A stretch of DNA of 20,350 nt from JAFMKE01 sp037624485. Its GTDB lineage: Bacteria > Bacteroidota > Bacteroidia > Chitinophagales > UBA8649. Below the pieces are notes generated by a model. That model was not told where the DNA came from. It saw nothing but the letters and a program-made list of their open reading frames with translations, and searched no databases. The stretch is from the NCBI GenBank assembly GCA_037624485.1, contig JASJJC010000018.1:1-20350 (forward strand), given 5' to 3'. Shown here in pieces: positions 6,104-15,128 of the stretch. The number at the start of each line of letters is the position of its first letter. Position 1 is the stretch's first letter. Both the position numbers and the translations under genes were made by a program.

Positions 6104-7366
6104 ATGGAAGCATATGCAAAAGCTTTAAATTTTGGGATACCGTTTTTCACGCTATTAATATTGCTTGAATTAGTCTATGGAGTGTCTACCAAGAGGATAA
6201 CCGCTAATTTGCCTGATACGATTTCAAGTCTAAGCAGTGGTATAGCAAATATTACAAAAGATATCCTCGGTTTGATTGTTGCTGTGATTTCCTATTCCTG
6301 GTTGGAAACCAACTATGCGTTTTTTGAATTGAATGTTGTTTGGTGGATGTTTCCTCTTGTTTTTGTTGTAAAGGACTTTGCGGGGTATTGGATCCATCGA
6401 TTTGAACATATGGTTAATTATTTCTGGAATAGGCACATGATCCATCATAGTAGCGAAGAATACAACTTAGCTTGTGCGCTTAGACAATCCATCTCACAAA
6501 TATTTAGTTTGACTATTTTTATCTTGTTTCCTTTAGCCTTGCTTGGGGTTCCCACTGAAGTTTTTGCGATTGTCGCTCCCATACATTTGTTTGCTCAATT
6601 TTGGTATCATACTCAGCATATCAATCGAATGGGGGTTCTTGAAAAAGTTATTGTGACTCCTTCGCATCATCGCGTACATCATGCTATTAACGAAATATAT
6701 TTAGACAGAAATTTTTCTCAAATATTTATTGTCTGGGATAAATGGTTTGGTACATTTCAAGAAGAACTCGAAGAGGAAGTGCCTGTTTATGGTGTTAAAA
6801 AAGCAGTTGCTACTTGGAATCCTATTCTGATTAATTTTCAACATGCATGGCGGATTTGGCTGGACTTTTTCAGAACAAAAAGCTGGAAGGATAAAGCAAG
6901 GATATGGTTTATGCCCACTGGATGGAGGCCTGACGATGTAGCAGAAAAATACCCCATTCAAATTATTGAAAACCCACGAGATCAGGTAAAGTACATGCCC
7001 TTAATACCTGTATGGATAAAAGTTTGGAGTGGTTTCCAATTATTATCCACGCTCATTACGGCTATGTTCTTGTTTAATAATATTGTCTTACTCACATTTG
7101 GACATGCCTTGCTCATTGGTGCTTTCATTTTTCTAAAAATATATAGTTATACCACAATAATGGATGGAAAAAGATATGCAGCCTTCTTGGAAATTTTCAA
7201 AGGAATAATGGGGATGATGAGTTGGTATCTTTTAGAATCTAGCTATAACTTCGGCTCTTTTTGGGTCATATTAATGACAGGTATAGTTGCATATCAAGGC
7301 ATTTGTATTGGCCTGTCTGTTATTTATCTCTTGAAGGCAGAGATACCCCAACAAGTGAATATTTAA
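6104..7366 (+). CDS. Membrane fatty acid hydroxylase close to alkylglycerol monooxygenase
   Basis: 420 residues with several membrane spans (about 9-26, 50-66, 76-95, 130-165) and a hydrophobic C-terminal region (305-410). The di-iron histidine clusters of the fatty acid hydroxylase superfamily are complete: His98/His102 (HRFEH), His111/114/115 (HMIHH), His169/172 (YHTQH) and His188/189/192/193 (HHRVHH). The stretch 'HHSSEEYNLACALRQS' and the following 'TPSHHRVHH' and 'WDKWFGTF' closely match animal alkylglycerol monooxygenase (AGMO/TMEM195), which cleaves ether lipids with tetrahydrobiopterin. The sequence says hydroxylase; the ether-lipid substrate is inference. A TAACTTTA variant of the -7 promoter element lies just before the ATG, and hairpins lie upstream. 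Confidence 0.85.
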   Translation: MEAYAKALNFGIPFFTLLILLELVYGVSTKRITANLPDTISSLSSGIANITKDILGLIVAVISYSWLETNYAFFELNVVWWMFPLVFVVKDFAGYWIHRFEHMVNYFWNRHMIHHSSEEYNLACALRQSISQIFSLTIFILFPLALLGVPTEVFAIVAPIHLFAQFWYHTQHINRMGVLEKVIVTPSHHRVHHAINEIYLDRNFSQIFIVWDKWFGTFQEELEEEVPVYGVKKAVATWNPILINFQHAWRIWLDFFRTKSWKDKARIWFMPTGWRPDDVAEKYPIQIIENPRDQVKYMPLIPVWIKVWSGFQLLSTLITAMFLFNNIVLLTFGHALLIGAFIFLKIYSYTTIMDGKRYAAFLEIFKGIMGMMSWYLLESSYNFGSFWVILMTGIVAYQGICIGLSVIYLLKAEIPQQVNI

Positions 7367-7418
7367 ATAAGAATATATACTTTAGCCTGCTACCGACAGC
7401 GCTTTTAAATTGAATTAC

Positions 7419-8723
7419 CTAGATTAACTTGACTAGAAAATAACTCTTTTTGCCGCGCTGGGCAAGAATAAAACCATTAACCAAGACATCATTTAAATCT
7501 ATGGTTTTCGTCTCATTTACTTTGGCTTTGTTGATGCTCAAAGAATTTTCTTTCATTGCTCTTCTTGCCTCACCATTGCTTTTAAGGATTGCCGTATGCT
7601 CAGCAAAAAATTCAACTAGATTTAACCCATCCTTTAATTTGTTCTTATCCAGTTCAAAATAAGGAACACCATCAAATACTTCTTGCATAACTCTTGCACT
7701 CAATTTATTCAAGGCTGCAGCATCGGACTTTCCAAACAAAATAGAAGAAGCAACTATGGCCGTGTCCAAAGCTTCTTGATTATGAACCAACAACATCAAC
7801 GATTCAGCTAGTGCTTTTTGTAAGTGTCTTTCATGCGGGGCTTCTTGATGAGCGGCAATCAATTGCTTCACTTCATCTTGAGATTTGAAAGTGAAAATTT
7901 TAATGTAATTCTCTGCATCTTCATCTGAAGTATTCAACCAAAATTGATAAAATTTATAAGGTGAAGTCTTCTCTGCGTCCAACCATATATTCCCTCCTTC
8001 GCTCTTTCCAAACTTTGAACCATCAGCTTTTGTAATTAGCGGGCAAGTTAAAGCATAAGCTTTAGCACCCCCATCGTTCATTCGTCGTACAAGTTCTGTT
8101 CCTGTGGTAATATTCCCCCATTGATCACTTCCCCCCATTTGCAGCAGACAATTATAGTTTTTGTGCAAGTGGTAGAAATCATAACCTTGAATCAACTGAT
8201 AAGTGAATTCAGTGAAAGACATGCCCCCTCCTTCTTCGCCTAATCGTTTCTTTACAGAATCTTTAGCCATCATATAGTTGACAGTAATACGCTTACCTAT
8301 ATCTCTAGCAAAATCGATAAAGGTAAAATCTTTCATCCAATCGTAATTGTTAACTAATAAGGGAGCATTTGCTTCTTTGGATTCGAAGTCTAAAAAATGA
8401 GAAAGAATATTCTTAATCCCAGCTATATTGTGATTTAAAGCTTGTTCATCGAGCAGATTCCTTTCATCTGATTTTCCAGATGGATCACCAATCATACCTG
8501 TCGCTCCTCCTACTAAAGCAATAGGCTTATGACCAAAGTTTTTTAGGTGCATCAATAAAATTATGGGTACTAGGCTGCCAATATGAAGACTATCCGAAGT
8601 TGGATCAAATCCAATATATGTGGCAGTACATTCCTTGAGCAGCTGTTCTTCAGTACCTGGCATCATATCATGAATGAGCCCTCGCCATCGTAATTCCTCT
8701 ACTATGTTTTTCATTGTATTCAT
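7419..8723 (-). CDS. tyrS: Tyrosyl-tRNA synthetase
   Basis: 434 residues, the normal length of bacterial TyrRS. It charges tRNA-Tyr in the cytoplasm. The Rossmann catalytic domain carries the class I signature as HIGS (47-50) rather than HIGH, and the second signature as KFGKS (237-241). The tyrosine-site motif 'YQLIQGYDFYHL' and 'QMGGSDQWGN' (195-204) are intact. An S4 RNA-binding domain occupies about 370-434. Met4 is an equally good start: the -7 promoter element at 8733-8740 is so close that translation from Met1 would leave only a few bases of leader. Confidence 0.96.
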   Translation of the reverse strand: MNTMKNIVEELRWRGLIHDMMPGTEEQLLKECTATYIGFDPTSDSLHIGSLVPIILLMHLKNFGHKPIALVGGATGMIGDPSGKSDERNLLDEQALNHNIAGIKNILSHFLDFESKEANAPLLVNNYDWMKDFTFIDFARDIGKRITVNYMMAKDSVKKRLGEEGGGMSFTEFTYQLIQGYDFYHLHKNYNCLLQMGGSDQWGNITTGTELVRRMNDGGAKAYALTCPLITKADGSKFGKSEGGNIWLDAEKTSPYKFYQFWLNTSDEDAENYIKIFTFKSQDEVKQLIAAHQEAPHERHLQKALAESLMLLVHNQEALDTAIVASSILFGKSDAAALNKLSARVMQEVFDGVPYFELDKNKLKDGLNLVEFFAEHTAILKSNGEARRAMKENSLSINKAKVNETKTIDLNDVLVNGFILAQRGKKSYFLVKLI

Positions 8724-8732
8724 TGTGCTTTA

Positions 8733-8740
8733 CAAAACTA
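8733..8740 (-). promoter_or_regulatory. -7 element of the tyrS promoter
   Basis: Reads TAGTTTTG on the minus strand, an exact TAnnTTTG match, 9 bases before the annotated ATG. A TTG lies 24 bases further upstream, one base outside the usual spacing. Confidence 0.5.
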
Positions 8741-8801
8741 CTTAATTGAACGCAAAATATTTAGCAACTTTTTTAAAATCAATCAACAGCGTTAAAAACC
8801 T

Positions 8802-9458
8802 TTACTCATTGGTTTCTTTAAGCATAGGTACAAACGAGAATTCTTCAAACACCTCCTTATGTATCTCTTGTTGTTGAATTTTTGTTAATCGCAGCATATC
8901 TTGATTCCCCTTTTTATTATTTAAGGGAATGACAAGCATACCGCCTATTTTTAACTGTTCAAGCAAAGCAACTGGGATTTCAGGTGCTGCTGCTGTGACA
9001 ATTATTTTGTCAAATGGGGCAAAAGCAGGTTTCCCTTTATAACCATCACCATAGTAATATTTTACTTGCGTATATCCAAGAGATTTAAGTAGGGGTGTCG
9101 TTTTATCATACAATTCTTTTTGTCGTTCGATAGTATACAGATCAGCTCCTAATTCGGCAAGTACAGCAGCTTGATACCCACTCCCTGTGCCTATTTCGAG
9201 AATTTTATCCCCTTTTACCACTTGCAGTAATTGGCTTTGAAAAGCTACTGTATAAGGATGTGAAATCGTTTGTTCAGCGCCAATAGGGAATGCTTTATTT
9301 TCATAGGCATGGCCGTGCAATGCAGTATCCGGTATAAATAGTTGTCTTTCAATTTTGCCAATAGCAGCTAAAACTGACTGATCCTGGATTCCTTTATTTT
9401 GAAGTAGTTCAACTAATTCTTTTCGCTTTCTAACATATTTAAAATTGGGTGTTCTCAT
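8802..9458 (-). CDS. pcm: Protein-L-isoaspartate O-methyltransferase
   Basis: 218 residues from Met at 9458. It methylates isoaspartyl residues formed by ageing of proteins, using S-adenosylmethionine. The SAM-binding motif I is ILEIGTGSGYQAAVL (residues about 86-100), and the PCMT substrate signature GAEQTISHPYTVA lies before it (about 60-72); 'FDKIIVTAAAPEIP' is motif II. The frame is open 14 codons further up to 9500, but an exact TAnnTTTG element (9467-9474) lies inside that extension, so the shorter start is chosen. It precedes tyrS by 78 bases on the same strand, each with its own promoter element. Confidence 0.95.
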   Translation of the reverse strand: MRTPNFKYVRKRKELVELLQNKGIQDQSVLAAIGKIERQLFIPDTALHGHAYENKAFPIGAEQTISHPYTVAFQSQLLQVVKGDKILEIGTGSGYQAAVLAELGADLYTIERQKELYDKTTPLLKSLGYTQVKYYYGDGYKGKPAFAPFDKIIVTAAAPEIPVALLEQLKIGGMLVIPLNNKKGNQDMLRLTKIQQQEIHKEVFEEFSFVPMLKETNE

Positions 9459-9466
9459 TGGTAAAT

Positions 9467-9474
9467 CAAATTTA
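9467..9474 (-). promoter_or_regulatory. -7 element that decides the pcm start
   Basis: Reads TAAATTTG on the minus strand and ends 8 bases before the ATG at 9458. It argues against the longer frame starting at 9500, since that start would lie upstream of the promoter. Confidence 0.5.
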
Positions 9475-9584
9475 AGGATTATTGTAGTTACTTGAACCAT
9501 TTGTTTCCCTGTAAAACTGAGCGATTGTCCAATGAATCAGACAAGATATTGCATTAGCAATTTTATTATCGATGGGATAAGACT

Positions 9585-9592
9585 TAACTTTG
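9585..9592 (+). promoter_or_regulatory. -7 element of the phosphohexomutase gene
   Basis: TAACTTTG, an exact TAnnTTTG match, ends 19 bases before the ATG at 9612. No -33 TTG at the normal spacing. Confidence 0.5.
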
Positions 9593-9611
9593 AAAATTAA
9601 AGTAAAAATAT

Positions 9612-11012
9612 ATGGACAATATAAAATTTGGCACCGACGGATGGCGTGCAATAATTGCGGATACATATACCGTAACGAATGTTAAGCGAATAGCTAAAGC
9701 AACAGCTGATTGGGTAAAAGCTAAAAGTGATACTCCATCTATAGTTTTGGGATATGATTGTAGGTTTGGTGGATTTCTATTTGCTCAAACAGTTATTGAC
9801 GTCATGGCTTCTCAAGGAGTTAAAGTGTTTTTTGATAAGAACTTTGTGTCCACACCAATGATTTCTTTGGCAGCTAATAAATTGCAAAGCACTGCGGGTG
9901 TGATTTTAACTGCTAGTCATAATCCTCCTAGCTATAATGGCTATAAATTAAAATCTAATTTTGGTGGACCGACCATACCTGCTGAAATTCAGGAGGTGGA
10001 AGATTTAATTGAGGGTGTAGTGGATTGCCCAAAAAGTGATTGGAATGAATTGGAGAAAGTGGATTTACTCGAGTTTGTAGATTTTGAAGAAATGTATTTT
10101 CAGCATGTAATTGCTCATTTTGATATGGAGACCATTCGAAATTCAAAATATACTTTAGCATATGATGCAATGTATGGCGCTGGACAGCGTATCTTACCAA
10201 GACTGCTGCCTAATGCGGCAACCTTACATTGCGATTTTAATCCAAGTTTTATGGGGCAAGCTCCTGAGCCAATCCATAAAAATCTGCAGGAGTTTTCTGA
10301 TTTAATTCGGAAAGACGATAGTTTAGCAATTGGCTTAGCTAACGATGGCGACGCAGATCGAATAGGATTATACAATAGCCACGGAGAGTTTATAGACGCT
10401 CACCATATCTTATTGTTACTCATTCATATTTTGTATAAGTACAAGAAGATGAGAGGAAAGGTTGTGATTGCTTTTTCAGTATCACCTAAGATTAAGAAAA
10501 TGTGCAAGGCTTATGGTATAGAATGTCAAGTAACCCCTATTGGGTTTAAGCATATTGCACAGATTATGATACAGGATGATGTCCTTGTTGGTGGAGAGGA
10601 AAGTGGAGGCATAGCCGTTAAAGGACATATACCAGAGCGAGATGGCATTTGGGATGGATTGGTTATTCTTGAGCACATGGCCGAAACCAATACCTCTTTA
10701 GAAGAGTTGATAGCTGAAGTTTATGCTGTTGTTGGCCCATTCTCATACAACAGAAATGATTTACATCTTGAAGAAAGCAAAAAGCAAGAAATTATTGCTA
10801 ATTGTAAAGCGGATAAGTATACTTCATTTGGCGAGTTCACCATTGAAGAAGTTGAAACCATCGATGGGTTTAAATACCACCTTGGCAATGATCGAAATGT
10901 AATGATTAGACCTTCTGGAACTGAGCCGGTTTTACGTGTGTACGCAGAAGCAGAAACACCAGAAATGGTGGAAAATATACTTAGACAAACTAAGGGAGTT
11001 TTGTTGGGATAG
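9612..11012 (+). CDS. Alpha-D-phosphohexomutase (phosphoglucomutase/phosphomannomutase family)
   Basis: 466 residues with all four domains of the family. The phosphoserine loop is TASHNP (100-105, Ser102); the magnesium loop is NDGDADR (244-250) with Asp245, Asp247 and Asp249; the sugar-recognition loop is GGEESGG (327-333); the phosphate-binding loop is RPSGTEP (433-439). It interconverts hexose 1- and 6-phosphates in the cytoplasm, supplying activated sugars for envelope polysaccharides. Whether glucose, mannose or glucosamine is the main substrate cannot be read from the sequence, so no symbol is given. It is convergent with dtd: the two stop codons abut with no base between them. Confidence 0.93.
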   Translation: MDNIKFGTDGWRAIIADTYTVTNVKRIAKATADWVKAKSDTPSIVLGYDCRFGGFLFAQTVIDVMASQGVKVFFDKNFVSTPMISLAANKLQSTAGVILTASHNPPSYNGYKLKSNFGGPTIPAEIQEVEDLIEGVVDCPKSDWNELEKVDLLEFVDFEEMYFQHVIAHFDMETIRNSKYTLAYDAMYGAGQRILPRLLPNAATLHCDFNPSFMGQAPEPIHKNLQEFSDLIRKDDSLAIGLANDGDADRIGLYNSHGEFIDAHHILLLLIHILYKYKKMRGKVVIAFSVSPKIKKMCKAYGIECQVTPIGFKHIAQIMIQDDVLVGGEESGGIAVKGHIPERDGIWDGLVILEHMAETNTSLEELIAEVYAVVGPFSYNRNDLHLEESKKQEIIANCKADKYTSFGEFTIEEVETIDGFKYHLGNDRNVMIRPSGTEPVLRVYAEAETPEMVENILRQTKGVLLG

Positions 11013-11465
11013 TTAAATCTTTTGTTTACTATCCAGTATAATGGTTACTGGACCGTTGTTTAAAAGAGATACTTGCATGTCAGCGCCAAACTCTCCTGCT
11101 TGTATGGCTTTGCCTAGATTTTTTTGAAAGTGCGCAATGCTTTGTTGATATAATGGAAGCGCGATGTCTGGATGTGCGGCTTTAATAAAACTAGGTCGAT
11201 TGCCTTTTTTTGTTGAAGCGTTAAGTGTAAACTGACTGATGAGTAGAATGTCCCCATTTATATCCAATAAGGAAAGATTCATTTTGCCTTCCTCATCATT
11301 AAAAACCCGCAGCTGAAGAATCTTTTTTATCATCCACTCAATATCGGAGGGAGTATCCTCATTTTCATACCCCATTAATACCAATAAGCCCTTTTCGATT
11401 TGCCCTATGACCTTGGCATTGACTTCAACCTTGGCCTCGCTAACTCTTTGAATTACTGCTTTCAT
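11013..11465 (-). CDS. dtd: D-aminoacyl-tRNA deacylase
   Basis: 150 residues, the standard length. It hydrolyses D-amino acids mischarged on tRNA (for example D-Tyr-tRNA), a chiral proofreading step. The N-terminal MKAVIQRVSEAKV, the SQFTL motif (77-81) and the Gly-cisPro loop NNGPVTI (136-142) that forms the chiral pocket in the partner subunit of the dimer are all present. It faces the phosphohexomutase gene tail to tail without a visible terminator, so transcripts from the two genes probably overlap. Confidence 0.97.
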   Translation of the reverse strand: MKAVIQRVSEAKVEVNAKVIGQIEKGLLVLMGYENEDTPSDIEWMIKKILQLRVFNDEEGKMNLSLLDINGDILLISQFTLNASTKKGNRPSFIKAAHPDIALPLYQQSIAHFQKNLGKAIQAGEFGADMQVSLLNNGPVTIILDSKQKI

Positions 11466-11607
11466 TTATTGGATGAGTTTATGCTATTTGATTTTAGGAA
11501 AGCTTAATATTCCCCTCTTGATTGGACTTTTCACCGTATGATAGTCATTAAGTTTCTTTGAAGTGTTTTACTGAAAAAACTTTAGGCCAACATCCGGTCT
11601 ATTTTCA

Positions 11608-14600
11608 TTAAAATGCTCGATTAAAACCAAGTACCCATCTGAACGCCACATTGTTTTCGCCCGTTGGAGCGTTAGATACAAAAAAGGGAATATCAAATCG
11701 AATGGTTAATGGTTTGGTATTATACAACTTAAACCATCGTTTTATGGTGAAACTTGCCCCAACACCAGCATCCGCTCTCCAACTTGACCATTGACTTTTT
11801 TTATCTGTATTGATATAACTTAGCATACCTGCATCGACAAACAAATAACTATCAAAATCAAAATGGCTTTTCAATTTTCTAGCTCTTTTTAATTGGATGA
11901 TGTTATCAAATTCCAATTCAGTATTGATAGAAAATCCGCTATTTCCTCTGTAGGCGTTTATCGGCTTTCCGGTATTATCTTTCTCGACAGCAAAGTAGCC
12001 TGCGTATCCCCTTAAATTTAATCCTCCACCATGATGGAAATGATTGCTAGTATTTCCGTACTCACCTATCCATTCATTGGGTAAGAAACCAGATGAACGA
12101 ACATACTTGTTGTCTACCATTGCTTCACCATTAGCACCTGCGAGGTATACAGAAGATTCAGTTGGGGTGTTTTTGGTTCCCATTCTTCCATAAAATCGAG
12201 AAGACCAATTTAATCGCCATAGCTTGATATTCTCGATGTAATCCAATTCGATAAATTGATAATTGACATCCTGACTTACCGAGGTCCTAGCTAAGATATT
12301 CAGTTCGCCAACATAATTCCTCTTGGGGTCTGAAACTGAATAATTCAATCCAAAATTTAAACTGGCATTATGTTTTTCAATATCCCATTCAGCGGGGTAT
12401 ATAAGGTAGTTCTTGTCGTTTACCTCTTCACGCTCCATACTCTTGAAGCCCAGCGAGACGTTTAGTTTGTTTTTAAACTCTTTTTCAATTTCAATTTCTC
12501 TTAAGTAGAGGCCATCCAACATACGAGATGCAATAGTAATGTCTGTATTTGGTAGCACTTGGTCAAGGGCTGTGTTGTACCAAAAATTGTAATTGAAGCG
12601 ATCGTTGGTGTAGTATTTATTATCATTAGAATTGATTGCCTGATTAGGTAAATTTCCTTGAAAAAGGCGGGTGTTGTACCAAGCGGTCAACCAAAAATTA
12701 TGTTTTTTCTTCATGTAGCTGCCATTCATGTGCCAACCAATTTTGAATCCGTCATAAGCATTCCACCATATATCTGGTCGGTAGTTAATATGGAATTTTT
12801 TCCAATCAGGATAGTTCCAAACATAACTATCGAAGTGCCAACTTACATTATCTCTTATACGGTTATCAAAAATATTCGCATCTGCCAAGCGTTCGGTGGG
12901 GTCAATTACGACATCTTTAATTTTGACTTTTTTCCCCTCGTAAGCCTCCGGTATACTTACAGTTGCTTGGTAGCTTGGATAAAGTTTATCCCATCCCGTC
13001 CATTTCCCCAAAGTTGTTGCATCTGTCTCTTTCTCGAAATACTGATTAGGAATATAGAAATCAAAGGTTCGTCCTTCTTTGTCTTTTATTTGGAAATCAA
13101 GGGGCATTTGCATGCGACCTTTTCGCTTAAAATTGATGGTAAAGGTGTTTTGTGCTCCCTTTACGCGTTTTATTTTCCCAATGCCGTAATCTATTGTTTT
13201 ATTTGTTTCCAACCACTGATCAAAGAACCAGTTTAAATCGGCATGGGTATATTCAATGATGCTTTGTCTAAAATCTTCAGGGTATGGATGAGCAAAACTC
13301 CATTTCTTAAAGTAGTACTGCATGGCTTCTAAAAACAAGTCATCACCTAAAACGTATTGCAGATTGTATAGCATGGCTGCAGTTTTATAATACACATGGC
13401 CATAACCTCCCCCATGTCTTAGTGCACCATTAAAGCCGTCACTATGTGTGTTCAATTGAGGGTCATTACCCAAAACGGCATCTCTCATGTATCCATAATA
13501 GACTTCGTCTTCTTTGACTTCGCGGGGTTCCCGAAACTTGTTAATATATTTTGAACTTGATGGACTTATTACCGTATAGATTCCATCTATTTTCTCTTGA
13601 GCCCAACTCGTCAGAAACTGCGTAAATCCTTCGTCCATAAATGCTCGATAGGTTTCGTTGCTATTCATCATCCCATAAAACCAATTGTGACCAACTTCAT
13701 GTGCTAGAAGTCCTCTATATCCCGGATCACTCCCGCCATCTAGGGTCAACATGGGGTATTCCATCCCGTCTTGGGCATCTGCAACAATCATTTTATGGTA
13801 TCCGTACATACCAATATCTTCAGAATATATTTGAATCACTTTTGCCGTGTATTCAGCTGCATTTTGCCACTTGGAGGCATGAGGTTCTTGAACAAAAGCG
13901 TAGGTTTTAATTCCATTCCACTCTGCTTCACCAATTCGATAGTTTGGATTAGCCGTAAAGGCAAAGTCATGAACATTCTCTGCATAAAAATGCCATTCTT
14001 TTCGAACACCTTCCTCATACGGGGTGATTACAGATGGCTTTTCTCCCCATGGCTTATCTGCGAAGTTTTTAATATCCAATTTTTCGCGTAAATCGGGCGG
14101 TAAAACTTCCTCTTCATTTTGCAACTTTCCAGTGGCTGCCACTACATAATCGTTTGCAAAATTTAGGGTAACATCAAAGCTGCCAAAATCTCCATAGAAT
14201 TCACGACCTAAATGTTGGTCGGTGGTCCATCCAAACTTTTTGTCATAAGCGGCAATGCGCGGGTACCAATGACACCCATTGTATTGTTTTTTACCAAAAC
14301 TATTGAAATACTTCATTCTACGACGGACGCCTCCATTGTCGTAATAGGTTTTGAAGTTTATGTTGAAGGTGTGTTTGGTATTAGGAAGAATGGCTTCATT
14401 GAGATGCACGATTAGTATGGTATTATCCAGCGTAGTTTCTACCGTTTCACCATTTAAAGAGATGAAATCAATGGTAGTCCCTAAGCCTTGCTCTTCATAT
14501 TTCCCATACTCGGGACTTCGGCCATTATTATGGTAAAGATTATCATAGTAGGAATGAGGTTGGAAAGCATTTTGATAGAGATGGAAATAGACAACTTTAA

Positions 14601-14853
14601 GGGTGTCTGGAGAGTTGTTCCAATAGCTCAATTCTTCAATACCAGAAATGATATCGGTTTTTTCATCGATGGTGGCATGGATTTTATAAGCCACATCCTG
14701 CTGCCAATAGTCACTGCTTGGTTTTTTATTTGCCCAGTATAAAGGATTGTCAGCATGCTGAAAGGTGTTGGGAGGTGCGATTGGATTGTACTCTTGCGCT
14801 AGTGTGATACTTACTAGAAAAGTTAAGCTGGATAGAAATCTTAAAGCCTTCAT
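11608..14853 (-). CDS. M1 family zinc metallopeptidase fused to an Omp85-like outer-membrane barrel
   Basis: 1081 residues, much longer than a typical M1 enzyme. A signal peptide (1-19, cut after LAQ or nearby) is followed by an M1 N-terminal beta domain and the catalytic domain: zinc ligands His385, His389 (HEVGH) and Glu408, catalytic Glu386, the GMEY motif (363-366) in place of the usual GAMEN, and the transition-state tyrosine around Tyr488. From about 665 the sequence turns into alternating aromatic strands and ends with Omp85 hallmarks: LRGY (947-950), FVDAG (1005-1009), 'ADAGVGASF' (1028-1036), 'PLTIRFDIPFF' (1048-1058) and a last strand ending in Phe. The peptidase would thus be tethered to the outer membrane by its own barrel. 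The M1 part is certain; the barrel is inference from motifs. Confidence 0.88.
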   Translation of the reverse strand: MKALRFLSSLTFLVSITLAQEYNPIAPPNTFQHADNPLYWANKKPSSDYWQQDVAYKIHATIDEKTDIISGIEELSYWNNSPDTLKVVYFHLYQNAFQPHSYYDNLYHNNGRSPEYGKYEEQGLGTTIDFISLNGETVETTLDNTILIVHLNEAILPNTKHTFNINFKTYYDNGGVRRRMKYFNSFGKKQYNGCHWYPRIAAYDKKFGWTTDQHLGREFYGDFGSFDVTLNFANDYVVAATGKLQNEEEVLPPDLREKLDIKNFADKPWGEKPSVITPYEEGVRKEWHFYAENVHDFAFTANPNYRIGEAEWNGIKTYAFVQEPHASKWQNAAEYTAKVIQIYSEDIGMYGYHKMIVADAQDGMEYPMLTLDGGSDPGYRGLLAHEVGHNWFYGMMNSNETYRAFMDEGFTQFLTSWAQEKIDGIYTVISPSSSKYINKFREPREVKEDEVYYGYMRDAVLGNDPQLNTHSDGFNGALRHGGGYGHVYYKTAAMLYNLQYVLGDDLFLEAMQYYFKKWSFAHPYPEDFRQSIIEYTHADLNWFFDQWLETNKTIDYGIGKIKRVKGAQNTFTINFKRKGRMQMPLDFQIKDKEGRTFDFYIPNQYFEKETDATTLGKWTGWDKLYPSYQATVSIPEAYEGKKVKIKDVVIDPTERLADANIFDNRIRDNVSWHFDSYVWNYPDWKKFHINYRPDIWWNAYDGFKIGWHMNGSYMKKKHNFWLTAWYNTRLFQGNLPNQAINSNDNKYYTNDRFNYNFWYNTALDQVLPNTDITIASRMLDGLYLREIEIEKEFKNKLNVSLGFKSMEREEVNDKNYLIYPAEWDIEKHNASLNFGLNYSVSDPKRNYVGELNILARTSVSQDVNYQFIELDYIENIKLWRLNWSSRFYGRMGTKNTPTESSVYLAGANGEAMVDNKYVRSSGFLPNEWIGEYGNTSNHFHHGGGLNLRGYAGYFAVEKDNTGKPINAYRGNSGFSINTELEFDNIIQLKRARKLKSHFDFDSYLFVDAGMLSYINTDKKSQWSSWRADAGVGASFTIKRWFKLYNTKPLTIRFDIPFFVSNAPTGENNVAFRWVLGFNRAF

Positions 14854-15128
14854 GTTAAAAGTTTAGCGCAATTTACGGATTTTTTAGTAGAGGATTTGTC
14901 ACGAAATGATATAAAGTTGGATTTATAATTTCACTAGTTAGCTATTTTTAAGTTCAGTTAATATGCTAAGATGTACCGAGTGGATAATTTGCTATTTCCC
15001 ATTACTCACGCAAACGTTTCAAACACTTAATCTAAGTATTAAACTACAAAGTATAATGAAGGCTTAAGTATTTTACTCAGTAGTTTCAGCTTCTTATCCA
15101 TCCTTACTTCTACCATATTGCTTTATCG

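Noticed and set aside
9459..9500. 14-residue N-terminal extension of Pcm
   Set aside because: A TAnnTTTG promoter element lies within it, and the shorter start at 9458 gives the usual Pcm N-terminus.
12658..13236. 192-codon plus-strand frame opposite the peptidase gene
   Set aside because: It lies entirely antisense to the M1 peptidase, has no recognisable domain and no promoter or start context; the minus strand clearly codes there.
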